A program made the translations under genes and the position numbers. Below the pieces are notes generated by a model that worked only from the letters and a program-made list of their open reading frames with translations, did no database searches and was not told the DNA's origin. From Knufia peltigerae (lineage: Eukaryota > Ascomycota > Eurotiomycetes > Chaetothyriales > Trichomeriaceae), in the NCBI GenBank assembly GCA_030247855.1, contig JAPDRN010000032.1, positions 124,001 through 188,000 on the forward strand: DNA of 64,000 nt, given 5' to 3'. This document shows, one piece after another, positions 35,823 through 46,585 of this stretch; the stretch's first letter is position 1, and each line of letters begins with the position of its first letter.

Positions 35823-36316
35823 CAATGGAATATTCTCGAGGGCAAAAACTACTTGGGGCTGTCACGGCACACCCAATAGTGGTCCGTTCTTCTTGTTGAG
35901 AACAGGTCGTGGCTGATATACTTGCATCGCGCCGAGCCATTGTCCGCCCACAATTATTTCCAGTATTCGTCATTATTCTGTGCAAGATTTATGCAGCTTC
36001 CCTCTCAGCGCCCGTGCAGGCAGAGGCTGACCCCGGGCCGTCCGGAGAAGCTTCCCCGAGGCGCGAAGGTGCCCGGGGCTTCCTGGGGAAGTTGGGGAAG
36101 GGGAGTTCAAGGTTGGCGCCGCGAAGGGGCACAGATTAGCCAAATTCTTCTCCCTCCCACTTGCACCGGCATTGTTTTGTACCTAGTCTTTCTTTTTTCA
36201 AAGCAAGTATAAGGAGAGAGGCTGAGAAGCTCACTTGAATTCAAACGTATGTCGAAGCCTTGTTGACAATTTGCCCTTCACATGACGCGAAACATCAAAC
36301 AAATCTTGAAAGCAAG
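35823..36316. promoter_or_regulatory. Divergent promoter between EthD gene and SDR
   Basis: 494 bp between opposite start codons, notably GC-rich in 36000-36130. It holds a CGG-N10-CCG element at 36043-36058 whose core (agaagcttcc) is close to the palindromic site at 38710. Further ggggaag/cttcccc inverted pairs lie at 36051-36100. Confidence 0.5.
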
Positions 36317-37167
36317 ATGGCGTCCCTAGAGGGTAAAATCATTCTTCTGATCGGTGGTGCATCCGGTGTAGGGTTGGCCACGGCCAAACTCCTGGCATCT
36401 CGCGGCGTACATCTTTCCGTGGCCGATGTAAACGACGACGTGAAAACCGTGATCTCTCAACAGGTGCCCTCGACGGACAAAGTGAAGGTTACTGCTCACC
36501 GAGTCGACATCACTGACCAGTCGGCGGTAAAGGCCTTGATAGATGCTACACTGAAAGAACATGGACGTATCGATGGGTGTGCCAACATTGCTGGGGTCAT
36601 CGGAAAGCAGCACGGAATCAGCATCTGGGAGACTGAGAGGAGCGAATTTGATTTTGTAATGGGGGTGAATGCCGGTGGACTGTTCAACTGCCTGGCGGCA
36701 CAGTTGAAACCAGGCATATTGTCCGACGGCGCGAGCATTGTCAACGTCGCCAGCATCCTGTCCTTGCGCGCATCGCCCAGATCGGCTTCGTACGTGGCCA
36801 GCAAACACGCAGTGCAAGGCTTGACCAAAGCTGCTGCCATTGACGCAGCGCCTAGGAACATCCGGGTCAACTGTGTGGCACCGTGAGTAATCCAATCTCT
36901 TTTTCCTTTTACTTCTTGTTTCTTTTGGTGATCAGAAGGCTAAAACATGGATCCAGGGGCTACATTGCCACACCAATGCTGGCCACATCCTTGGAGACCA
37001 AATTTGGATCCGACGCAAAAAATTGGCCAAAGCCAACGACCCCGTTTACCCGCCATGGAGAACCAGAGGAGATAGGGAAGGTGATTGCCTTTTTACTCAG
37101 CGATGATGCCAGTTACGTTACGGCCGCCACGTACAGCGTCGACGGTGGATGGGCTTCTGCCACATGA
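36317..37167 (+). CDS. Classical SDR, 258 aa (sister of the gene at 37416)
   Basis: Exons 36317-36882 and 36957-37167. Starts MASLEGKI at the first ATG with family-like sequence. Cofactor motif GGASGVG, NIAG, catalytic serine in NVASI, YVASK tyrosine-lysine pair, late VDGG. The protein is a close sister of the SDR encoded convergently at 37416-38243: both share TAKLLASRG, ADVN, SYVASKHA or AYVASKHA, and the intron position after CVAP/GVAP. Oxidoreductase of unknown substrate. No peroxisomal signal; ends WASAT. Confidence 0.87.
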
Positions 37168-37415
37168 ACCAAAGTCTCAGAATTCATAGTAGCTGTTTGA
37201 GCTTGAAGGCTTGAAATTTTGGTTTGGCACTTCGGGCTCAGAATAAGCAGTGCTTCGTAGAATAGCAACTTCAACATCATATATAGATGCAGTTTACTAT
37301 AGAACAACTATACACATCGGTCATCTGGACGATGATTTAGTACTAGGTGTCATCAGAGCGTTCTAAGGACTGGATATTCCGTTAGCAGCCAATTACTATG
37401 TCAGTCCTCTCGTAT

Positions 37416-38243
37416 CTAAATATTCCATCCTCCATCCACGCTATAGATTGCCCCTGTTGTGAATTTGCTCTCATCTCCAAGCAGAAATGCAATGGTTGAC
37501 GCAATCTCGTCAGGTTCAGCGTTGCGTGCAATAGGGGTGAAGGCAGCTTGGGGCGTTGCATCCTTGCTGGCCAATGCCGCGGCCAGCATAGGTGTATTCA
37601 CTACGCCACTGTGTATTCACCCTCCAAATTAGATAATGCCCATATATACTTCTGCTAGATGTGTCCGAACTTACGGTGCTACTCCGTTCACTCTTATGTT
37701 CCTCGGCCCGGCTTCGAGAGCCGCTGATTTGATCAATCCCGTAGCAGCGTGTTTGCTCGCGACATACGCTGAGCTGCGCGGAGTACCTCGAAGCCCACAA
37801 AAGCTTCCGACGCACGCAATGCTGGAACCGTCCTTCATTACTCCGTCCGCTAGTTGCGAAGCCAAGCAGTGAAATAAGCCTTTGGCGTTGACGTCCATGA
37901 TGAAGTCGTACTCTTCGGTCGATAACTCCCAGATATGGTGTATGTTCTGATTTTTGCCAGCCACTCCAGCGACATTGGCTGCTCCGTCCAGCTGACCAAA
38001 CTCAACCGTGGTCGCCTTGAGCCATTGCCGAACCTGGTCACGATCCCGGATATCGACGTTAGTTGAAGTGAATTTTTTTGAGCGGTGTGCGCTCAAAGAC
38101 GCCGCGATCGCGTTGAGCCCTTCTTTGTTGACGTCTGCGATTGCCAACGTTGCACCGCGAGAGGCCAGAAGTTTCGCTGTAGCGGCACCAATTCCCGATG
38201 CAGCCCCAGTCAAGGCGATGACCTTTCCAGCGAGGGACGACAT
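37416..38243 (-). CDS. Classical SDR, 253 aa (sister of the gene at 36317)
   Basis: Complement of 37416-37608 and 37675-38243. MSSLAGKVIALTG start with GAASGIG cofactor loop, NVAG, serine in VGSFCG, YVASK active site, and a C-terminal TGAIYSVDGGWNI. Tail-to-tail with its sister at 36317, only 248 bp apart, which fits an inverted tandem duplication. Divergent from a third SDR at 38926 through a promoter that carries a strong palindrome. Confidence 0.87.
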
Positions 38244-38925
38244 CCGAATATCGAGAAGGGAAAACAACTAGCGAATGAGAAAAGGTCGAACGCTGAATAG
38301 GTCTGAAGCAAAGCTCGAGAAACTACTGAATCGAACAGGCTGATTCTTCTGCCCCCCTTGAGTTTCAGTATTGCTGAATGACTGTCCCTCAATGGCCTGC
38401 GTTCTCGGATTATAGTAACCGACGCCTTGTGGAGCGTGCTCTCTAGAGTAGTGTTGAAGTTCGAACGGCTTTTCAAATTACCCTGTTAGAAGTCTGAAGA
38501 TTCCACATGAGTATCAAGAGCTCCGGGAACGGAAACATGTCATGACCCTCGCTTGGGATGAACGGTTACGGTCGGTGGAGCGTGCATTTCCAACCTCCGG
38601 AAAGAAGCATTGTTTGGGGAGAGTTTGCGGGTGTCGTTATCAACAGTAATCTAAAGGAGGGGGAGTTACCCCTTGCCAAATGCGGATATTCCTAACTTTC
38701 TGCGGCTTTCCGGAAGAGTTCTTCCGGGGGAACAGGGACACATGAAGACAAGTCACCCTAAACCGTCGGCTACTTAATCCTAAAAGGTAGTTTTGAAATC
38801 GAATTTTTATTAGATTCTGGAGTTTAAGAAGGGCTGGTCAAGTGTAGCTACTCCCTGTTCAGTAGACCCAGTCCCGGAAGACGATCTCTGATTAAAGACG
38901 ACCTCCTTCAGAGGAAGCCAACGTC
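38244..38925. promoter_or_regulatory. Divergent promoter between two SDR genes, with palindromic site
   Basis: 682 bp between opposite start codons. It contains a perfect 8+2+8 inverted repeat at 38710-38727 and a related single site (cctccggaaag) near 38594. The palindrome reads as CGG-N10-CCG, a format bound by Zn2Cys6 homodimers. Confidence 0.55.
38710..38727. promoter_or_regulatory. Candidate Zn2Cys6 operator (CGG-N10-CCG palindrome)
   Basis: The 18-bp sequence ccggaagagttcttccgg is an 8-bp perfect inverted repeat around a 2-bp centre. CGG at 38711-38713 and CCG at 38724-38726 are separated by 10 bp. It lies about 200 bp upstream of the SDR at 38926 and 470 bp upstream of the SDR at 37416. 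Three Zn2Cys6 regulators are encoded in the window. Which one, if any, binds here is unknown. Confidence 0.45.
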
Positions 38926-39786
38926 ATGTCGTACGCAGATTTGAAAGACAAGGTATTTGTTATTACGGGGGCTGCAGCGGGCATGGGCCAAGATGTGGCG
39001 GTAAGACTCGTCCAGCAAGGGAGCCGTGTCGGTCTTATCGACCGGGATCAACCTACACAGACTCTTGAAAAGATCAAAGAGGCTGGAGGTGAGGCTGTCA
39101 GCTTCATTTGCGACGTCAAGAATAGCAAAGCCATTGACGATGCGGTTCGAAAGATTGCTGAAAAATTTGGCCGGCTCGACGGGGCCGCCAATATGGCAGG
39201 ATTTGTGGCGAGCCATGGGCTCGACAAGATTACTGACGAAGACTGGGACGGCCTGCTTGGGGTAAATCTCAACGGGGTCAAAAACTCGATTGTATCGGAA
39301 CTCCGCCACATGAAGGGCCCTGGGTCGATTGTCAACGCTGCCAGCATCTCTGGCCAGATGGGAAACGCATATGCCTCCGCGTATGCTACAAGCAAATGGG
39401 CGGTAATAGGATTGACGAAAAGCGCTGCACAAGAAGTTGGTCCTCGCGGTATTAGAGTCAATGCTGTTGCCCCGTGAGTTCTCCTTTCAGAGCCCTTGCA
39501 ACGCCTGCCGTGAAGATATACTGATTCGAACCTTTAGCGGATTTGTTCACACTGCACTAACCAGGAGCATTGCATCCAAGGAGGAGCTGGAGAAAATGTA
39601 CTTGAAGAATATCCCCCTTGGGCGGATGGCGGACCCCGAAGACATAGCGAGAGTCATATTGTTTCTGCTAAGCGAGGAAGCAAGATACATAACATCTTCG
39701 GTACTTGGGTCCTCGGAACCTGATGCTTGAGTTCGTGGCTGATCATATCGTGTTAGGTCGTCAATATCGATGGAGGCTACCAGTGA
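38926..39786 (+). CDS. Classical SDR, 246 aa (duplicate of the gene at 25839)
   Basis: Exons 38926-39473, 39538-39700 and 39757-39786 (548, 163 and 30 nt). TGAAAGMG loop at 14-21, NMAG near 89-92, catalytic Ser140, Tyr153, Lys157, late VNIDGGYQ. Protein length and every intron position match the SDR at 25839, on the opposite strand 12 kb away. Oxidoreductase of unknown substrate; divergent from the SDR at 37416. Confidence 0.88.
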
Positions 39787-40222
39787 GAACAACGGGAATG
39801 ACAGTTGGAAAATGTGGGGCGGTCCCAGGAAAACATATGCCTACGTAGCCTGCGACATTTCCGAGGACTGGTAGTCTGGAATCTGGGGTCCGTAGATCCA
39901 ATCCTGGAGCTTAGGCTGTGAGCCCAGAGCACCAGCTAAGGATAGTCCGGCAAATGAAAGCCAGTCGAGTTCAATAAGCAGCGGCTTCGAGATGGTTGCA
40001 GCCAGACGAAGGGCTAGCCACACCTTCATCTTAGTCCTTTCAAACTACTTCGGCTCAGATAGCAAATGGCGGTGCTGATTTCCCATGTAACCACCGACCT
40101 TGCCCGATGAATCTAGACTGTCTACTCAGTCTATGAATCTTCATTCGGAAGCCTAAGAGTGACACTGAGCTTCATTGTGCAGACACTCAGGGTAGAACAA
40201 CACAACTTTTACAACGGGTAGC
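39787..40222. other. Convergent intergenic region
   Basis: 436 bp between the stops of two SDR genes. No coding sequence recognised; presumably 3' UTRs. Confidence 0.4.
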
Positions 40223-41190
40223 TCATAACTTTGTGAATAGCCCTGTCTGCAGGAAATTGCCTCCGTCCAGCGGCAACACAACTCCGTTGACAAAAGAGCC
40301 TGCATGGCTGCAAAGATAGATCATAGCCCCTGCTATATCCTCTGGCTTGCCGACTCTTCTTAGGGGGTTCGAGGCAGACATTGTGTCAACGCCACCTACG
40401 ATGTCGATGAGCCCATTCGACAGCTTGGTCGGAAAGAAGCCGGGAGCCACGCAGTTACAGGTAACATTTTGAGGGCCATATTCCATAGCCAAGTTTCTCG
40501 CGAGGTGGTGGGCTGCCGCCTTCGATACTGAGTATACAATGGTGCTATTCTCGCCGGTAAACGGAACTGTGAATCCTGCTATTGCGCCGATTATGATGAT
40601 TCGAGCAGGATCTTGGGGGATCCCGGTTCTGATAAGGAGCGGGGCTAATCTATAATCTCTGTCAGTCTTTGAGACGAAACAGAATGTTACCATTCTATGG
40701 CTGCAATAACTCACAGACGTGCCAGGTTGATGATGCTCCTGACATTGAGGTCCAGCACCTTGCTAATGGAAGCATCGGGGGTTGTCTCGAGAGGTCCACC
40801 CCATGTGGCGCCAGCGTTGGCTACTAAAATGTGTACCTCACAGGTAATGGCCTCGATTTCTTTTGCGAGCCGCTGGACTTCCGAGAACTTGGACAGATCG
40901 CAGGCGATTGTGGAGACTCTACCACGACAGCCGGGTACGGTGGAATGGAGTGCCCCCAGCGCAGACAACAAACCTTGTGGGCCTTCCAGCTTCCTTGCAA
41001 CAAGGATCACTCGTTCAGCGCCAGCTTGTAGAAATGCTGTAGCAGTGTGGAGGCCGATGCCTCGAGAACCTGGCAAATATTTGAGCACTCATTATTTCTT
41101 GCGCAACGAAAAGGCCTCGTTACCTCCTGTGATGACAGCAACTTTGCTATCAAGACGGAATAAACCCCCAAAATCGTTCAGTCGCGACAT
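40223..41190 (-). CDS. SDR family protein with Ala at the usual catalytic Ser position
   Basis: Complement of 40223-40649, 40715-41069 and 41124-41190; 282 aa. MSRLNDFGGLFRLDSK precedes VAVITGGSRGIG; NAGATW; active-site Tyr180 and Lys184 (YSVSK); late PLDGGNFLQTG. It resembles the longer RhlG-like fungal SDRs rather than the other five SDRs here. The usual serine (in a GSI-type motif) reads GAIAG, with Ala163. The next candidate serine, Ser176, is only four residues before the tyrosine. Activity may be altered or lost. The C-terminus FTKL is only a weak PTS1 look-alike. Lies just downstream of the start-side of the acyl-CoA dehydrogenase region, same strand. Confidence 0.82.
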
Positions 41191-41557
41191 GTCGAAAGGT
41201 GGGAGAGATGATACAAGACTGTGAGAGCGAGGAGCAGGTATCATCACCCACATTCGTACTTGAGATCATATATATACAACTGGGCCGAAACCTGCGTAGG
41301 CATTAGATAGGCACCGGACTTGACCCAATCAACTTGGATCTTGTCTTTAGGCTGAATGACTTACGCAATCACGAGTCGGCAACCTAAATACTTGAGACTT
41401 TTGCTAAGGATGTCCACATATGGAGGACTGTATATCTTGTGTATTGCTTTAACAACTCAGGTCTGATCTTCTACGTGTATTCTCTTTCCACTCATCGTTT
41501 CTCCAAGCGCAAACGTCAGGAAGAAACGATGAAGAAAAGCCCAATAACATAGTCATT
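41191..41557. promoter_or_regulatory. Promoter region of the 40223 SDR
   Basis: 367 bp between the SDR start (-) and the acyl-CoA dehydrogenase stop (-). A TATA-like run (atatatata) sits near 41267-41275, about 80 bp upstream of the SDR start codon on its own strand. Confidence 0.4.
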
Positions 41558-42991
41558 TCATAGTTTGGCTGCTAAGTCACTTGCCTGCTCTTTGTATCTC
41601 CGATGTTTGGACTGCAATTGGGTAGCTTGTTTCAATTCATCTCTTCCGACTTGGTGTCTATGCGCGGCGTCTGGTCCATCTGCAAGCCGAACATACCTTG
41701 CATAAGTCCAAGCGTGAGGCATAAAGGTTTCCTGAGTGAGTCCTAGTCCACCATGCATCTGCATGCATTCATCAATCACCTTGGCAGCCATTGAAGGAAC
41801 GACAATCTTGGAATGTGCAATGGTGTGACGACCAGCCTTATTACCTAGGAGGTCCATTGTCTCGGCAGCATTCAACACGATCAGCCTCATGGTATCAATG
41901 TCGAGGCGCATTTGTGCAAGTCTTTCGATGTTGCTATCAAAATCACCGATACGCTTGCCCCTAGGTTTTTTTTGAGGGTCGATCGCACGAACTAGAGCCA
42001 TCTCATAAGCACGTTCGCTCTGGCCGATCAAACGCATGCTGTTTCATATGTCAGCGTCAGGACCAGAATAACTGGCAAAGCCCCCACTCTTGGGCTCGTA
42101 TACATACCAGTGATGAATTCGTCCCGGACCTAAACGGCCTTGTGCAATCTCGAATGCTCTCCCTTCCCCCAAGATTAGGTTCTCCACAGGAACTCGGACA
42201 TTTGTATAGAGATACTCCGCGTGGCCTTGAGGTGCGTCATCATAGCCCATTATTGTCAAGTTCCTAACATGTTTTATCCCCGGAGTATTGGTCGGAACGA
42301 TTACCATGGAATGTCGTTTCCATGCACTAGGGTTCTCAGGATCTGAACAAACCATAAGAATGAAGAATGTGAGATCTTTATTCATGGTTGAGCCCCCGAA
42401 GACCTTTCGGCCATTAATGACATAGTGATTGCCTTCTCGATGCAGGCTGCAGGCAATATTGGTGGCGTCTGATGCAGCAACATCGGGCTCTGTCATGGAG
42501 TAGGCAGACATTGCAGTTCCTTCCAGCAGTGGCTTTAGCCACTTCTGTTTCTGCTCGGTGTTACAGTATTTGGCCAGAAGTTCAATGTTTCCAGTTTCTG
42601 GAGCGTGACAATTCATTGTCCGTGATAGCAGTTAGGGTCTATGGGCAATAAGAGCCGGGGTTCGACTTACCTCCGCTGCCCAGTAACATCGGCCCATGAT
42701 CTGAGCGCAGCAGGCATATTCCAGGTTCGTCAGGCCAGGGCTCTCCTTGAACGTTTTAGGGAGGAAGAGATTGAAGAGGTTCGCTTCACGCGCGCGCCCC
42801 CTCAATTCCTGCATCTTGGGCTGTACAGCCCAGCGATGACCTTCGAGCTGCCTTTCCATGATTGATTCTGCCGGTATGCACTCATTTTCTACCCACTCGT
42901 AAACTTTGACAATCGTCTCTTTGGCCTTGGGTGACAGTTTTGGTTTCACAGTCGCAGGTATGTGAGCGAATGCTGGATGTTGAAGTGCCAT
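41558..42991 (-). CDS. Peroxisomal-type acyl-CoA dehydrogenase, with non-canonical splice acceptor
   Basis: Complement of 41558-42038, 42108-42619 and 42671-42991; 437 aa. ACAD landmarks: NCHAPETGNIELL, SAYSMTEPDVAASDATN (flavin contact), INGRKVFGGST, a C-terminal MHGGLGLTQETF and ARYVRLADGPDAAHR. It resembles the ACAD10/11-like group more than mitochondrial short-chain enzymes. The last residues are AKL, a good PTS1, so peroxisomal alpha,beta-desaturation of an acyl-CoA is likely. The junction at 42620-42670 is odd: the donor is a perfect gtaagt and a CTAAC branch is present, but the sequence in front of the conserved TMNCHAP coding run is cacgg, not an AG. Other AGs nearby would break frame or delete NCHAPETGN. 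Either a non-canonical acceptor is used or the gene is damaged. Confidence 0.8.
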
Positions 42992-43651
42992 GGTTTGACG
43001 TCCAGATCAGTCCTGCTTCGTGTGGACTGACGAATTGACGACTTCCTTGTGCGAGATTGATTAAGCAGAGTCAGACCGAATGATTCATTAATGCCGATGC
43101 GATTACTTGTTTGAGGAGATCATCCACGAGTCGTTGTGGATCAAATTGATGTGCTAAATCTGAATCGGATGTGTCAGATTGGGATAGTCAGGCGCGGCTA
43201 AGCAGTCGGCTACGTTATTCCAGGCTCCGAAAGACCCGTCAGGATTAGGGTCACCACTCCGGCTCGTACCTATGTCTATGGTCGTAGCTACACCCAACAA
43301 CAGGTCAGCGATAGTCAGGCATCCTGCCTTGACGAGCCGCTCCAGCAGTCCGACCCCCGCGGCACTGTTCGGCTCTTGGATCGACCAAGCCCAGTCCTGC
43401 TTTGTGGATCCCAGCAAAGAACCCAAGCACATACCATAGTACGTGTAGGGCATGAAGAGTTATAGACCCGTCACCAATGCTAAAAGCAAGCCGCCGAGAC
43501 TTGTCCGTAACCTCTCCAAGAATGCCTCCGAGGCTCTTCAGACACGACATAGGCTGCATTAAGGGTCGAATAATCACAAGAAGGTGTTTCAACAGTGAAG
43601 TTTTGGACTGTACCAAGACGGCCGGAAACAGCAGCTTGTTCTGTATACAAG
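42992..43651. promoter_or_regulatory. Divergent promoter between acyl-CoA dehydrogenase and transcription factor 2
   Basis: 660 bp between opposite start codons. A 99-codon open frame on the minus strand (43154-43453) contains a segment vaguely like an amidase signature (LGSTKQDWAWSIQEP), but it has no recognisable continuation, so I do not call a gene. Confidence 0.4.
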
Positions 43652-45746
43652 ATGGTTGACAAGGAAGAAATGCTGGCACAGCACCACAAGACGAGTTTCC
43701 GAGCTAAAGAAGCCTGCCTCTCATGCAGATCTCGAAAAGTGAGGTGCGATGTCTACTTCCTGGGAGCACCGTGTTCAAACTGTGTGCATTCAGGCTTGAA
43801 ATGTCTTCTGCATACAAAGAAACATAGGTACAGATAGCAAACGTGGTATTTAAGAGAGACGCTGATAACTGTAAAAGGCGCAAAGGTATTGTACCTGCTA
43901 CGAATATCTACCCGCCGAACGAAAGGTTGTCTCGGAATGAAAGACCTTCCGTTGAGCAGGACTGCCATTCAACCAGATTGACAAACGACTTCGAAGGAAA
44001 CGTTGCTGGATCCGCGCCAGGAAGTCAAGCAGTAACCCTGAAGGTTGTGAATAGCTCGCAATATGAAGAGATGATACCAGATTTCGTCTTTTGGAATTCT
44101 GATCACTTCTCCGCTGAACAAAGGAATGATCTTTCAGCCAAGGGCGCAATATCACTCCCAGAACCAAGGGTGCTGAACCTGCTTCTTCAAAGCTACATTG
44201 ACTTTGTGCATCCACAATTGCCCTTTCTGGATCTCAGCAGGTTTCTCTCCGTGGTTGGTTCAAATGGTCAAAGTTCGCACCTCAGTCTGTTGCTTGTTCA
44301 AGCGGTGCTCTTCGCCGGAGCGTTGTATATTGATTTTGAAGACCGGCTCTTTACACAATATGGCAATTCGAGGGATCTACAGATCAAACTGAGAGCCCGA
44401 TCCAAGGTATGTGAGATTGACATGAAGCTCCCCAAGCTTGGAAACGGCTGTGACTGACAAAACCACAGGTGTTATACGAGGCCGGCTATGAGAAAGATCG
44501 GCTGAATCTCGTGCAAGCAAGCATGCTCCTATCCTTGGAGAACTATATTGATTTCGAAGTCAGCGATGAAAGCCAATTCTGGCTCGATGTCTGTTTGATA
44601 AACTTCGAAGAATGGAAGGGTTCACAGCCTGATGAGGAAATTTGGAATTCACCATCGGTTCGACTGCGGTGGAGTCTCTATGTTGTCAACAACACAATGA
44701 ATTTCCGCAGAGGGAAAAGTGGCCCTGGAACATTTCAGAGCCATGAAGTTGGATTTCCTAGCCTCTCGAGGTTCGACACACTGATCAACGCAAAACAAAC
44801 TTTGCTGAATCTCAAAAGCAGCGGCCTCCTCAGGCAGCCATATTTGCAAAAGCTACTGGCAGAAATGTTTATTCACCGACTAAGGCTCCAGAGAATAATT
44901 TCTAGAATAACAGAAGAGGCAGCCGAAATAGGCCTGGGAAGAATAACGACTAGGGAGAGCATGGAGATGGAAGGCAGCCATTGCCGCCTTGACTTGGCTA
45001 AAGTATTCTCGAAATGGGATTCCGAACTTGACAAATGGTGGTGTGGACTTCCAGACTACGCCTCGGACCTGAAGTCTGCTTTCCACTTTGATGATTCTAC
45101 GTCCATCCGTCTTCTCTCCTTCCACCTGGCAGTCACAGCGACTGAATTCTTCAGCATCTGCAATGCCATTTACAGTTTCCTGACGGAAGTAGAAGACTCT
45201 TCCTCGTTCTGGGTCATCTCGGTCAAACACAAGCAGAGCATGAACTCTGCAAAGCTTCTTCACATCATCAGCGGCATGGACGAACGAGATATGCACCGAT
45301 ACCTCCTCAACCATGGTCTCAACATTGTCGAATGGGCGTTGCAGCGGCGTCTAAGTTCCTCACACCTTTCAACTAATTCCAAAGACATTGCCAAAGTGCT
45401 CTCATTGACCAAGAAGCTCTTAGACATCCGCACTAATTTGGGACGGGATAACCATAGTCTGACTCGGTTCATGAAGAGTACGGCACAGAATTTAAGAACG
45501 GCCGAGGAGTCTCCACCTAAAGACACAGTCATTAATGCAGATCAAGAAAACAGTACTGATGCACGGATAGATTCACCCTGTTCGGCTTTGCTATCTTCAA
45601 CAGAAGCATCGATACCCAGCGAAACACCATCATGTTACGCAAATATGACAGAAGACCTTGATCCACTTTTCGCGAGCTGTGACGGGTATACTCTTGTCGA
45701 AGACCTTATGTCTCCTTCTATTGACGTCGAATGGCTAAAGACCTGA
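43652..45746 (+). CDS. Zn2Cys6 transcription factor 2
   Basis: Exons 43652-43827, 43878-44406 and 44469-45746; 660 aa. Zinc cluster cysteines 22, 25, 32, 41, 44 and 51 (C2C6C8C2C6C). The fungal_trans region starts near LLLQSYIDFVHPQLPFLDLSRFL (seen as YIDFVHPQLPFLDL), and MLLSLENYIDF and VRLRWSLYVVNN follow. The layout resembles regulators of the cutinase transcription factor type. Start chosen at MVDKEEM, 21 residues before the first cysteine. Divergent from the acyl-CoA dehydrogenase and upstream of BVMO3, so it is the best-placed candidate for controlling both. Confidence 0.85.
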
Positions 45747-46585
45747 AAGATGAAATCAAGATGATTTCCCTAAAGTTATACGTCGAGGTTGATCGCCAAA
45801 GGCATGATTGGGCCACTCAGCTAGCATCTCAGCCGCCATATGTACCAGTATTCAGCTCCAGACCAAGAGGATCAAGTGTGAGCACCCAGCAGTAACCAGC
45901 AGTAATGTCTTTCCCCTATTTAGTATTTGATGGCCTGCGCGCTGCCTGCTGGTACGTGATGTTTTGCAGCAGGGAAACAATGGCCAACAATGCATCTCTT
46001 ACTGCCACCTTAATGTATTGAATCGCTCTATATCGAAGTCATCTCGCAAACACCCCCTGATACTTTTCTATTTTGGGAGACTCATACATTATATGTCTAT
46101 TTGGGTCCGTGGTGGAGTGAGAATGTCTGATACTAATGTAGATTCCAATGTAGAACTATAAGTATCGCTTACAGGGCCTCTCTCGCCGCAATTGATGGAG
46201 AACTAAATCGACACTCTCCTAGGCTGCCAAAGCGTCTGGCCATCAGGCATTGTTGCTAAATCCTCAACCAGGCTAGAGAGCTCCGGAGCGGCAATAAGAG
46301 CAGACAAGGATATTTCCAGTTGCATACTAAGTCACCTTCTGGGAGCCCCGCAAACCCAATCGCTGTCTGGCTGGCAGGGTATATATTGCCTATCTGTGGA
46401 AGGTATCTCCGTCCCTCGGCTGAAGACAAGTGGTAGCTAGATGCCAAGCAGTCGAGAAACTCACAGCCTGATACAAATCGAGAAAGTTGAAGCTCCCTTA
46501 TAGAAAAATCTGGATTTTGGACCTTGAACTCCTCATCACGGGCGAGGCTTTTCAAAGGGGTTTTGGGATCATTTTGCTAATCCTT
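45747..46585. promoter_or_regulatory. Intergenic region upstream of BVMO3
   Basis: 839 bp, same-strand neighbours. Holds the 3' end of the regulator and the BVMO3 promoter. The BVMO3 frame is open upstream to 46487, so an earlier start cannot be excluded. No clear motif. Confidence 0.4.

Noticed and set aside
43154..43453. Minus-strand frame with an amidase-like segment
   Set aside because: Similarity is limited to about 15 residues, no upstream or downstream continuation was found, and it lies in a divergent promoter.
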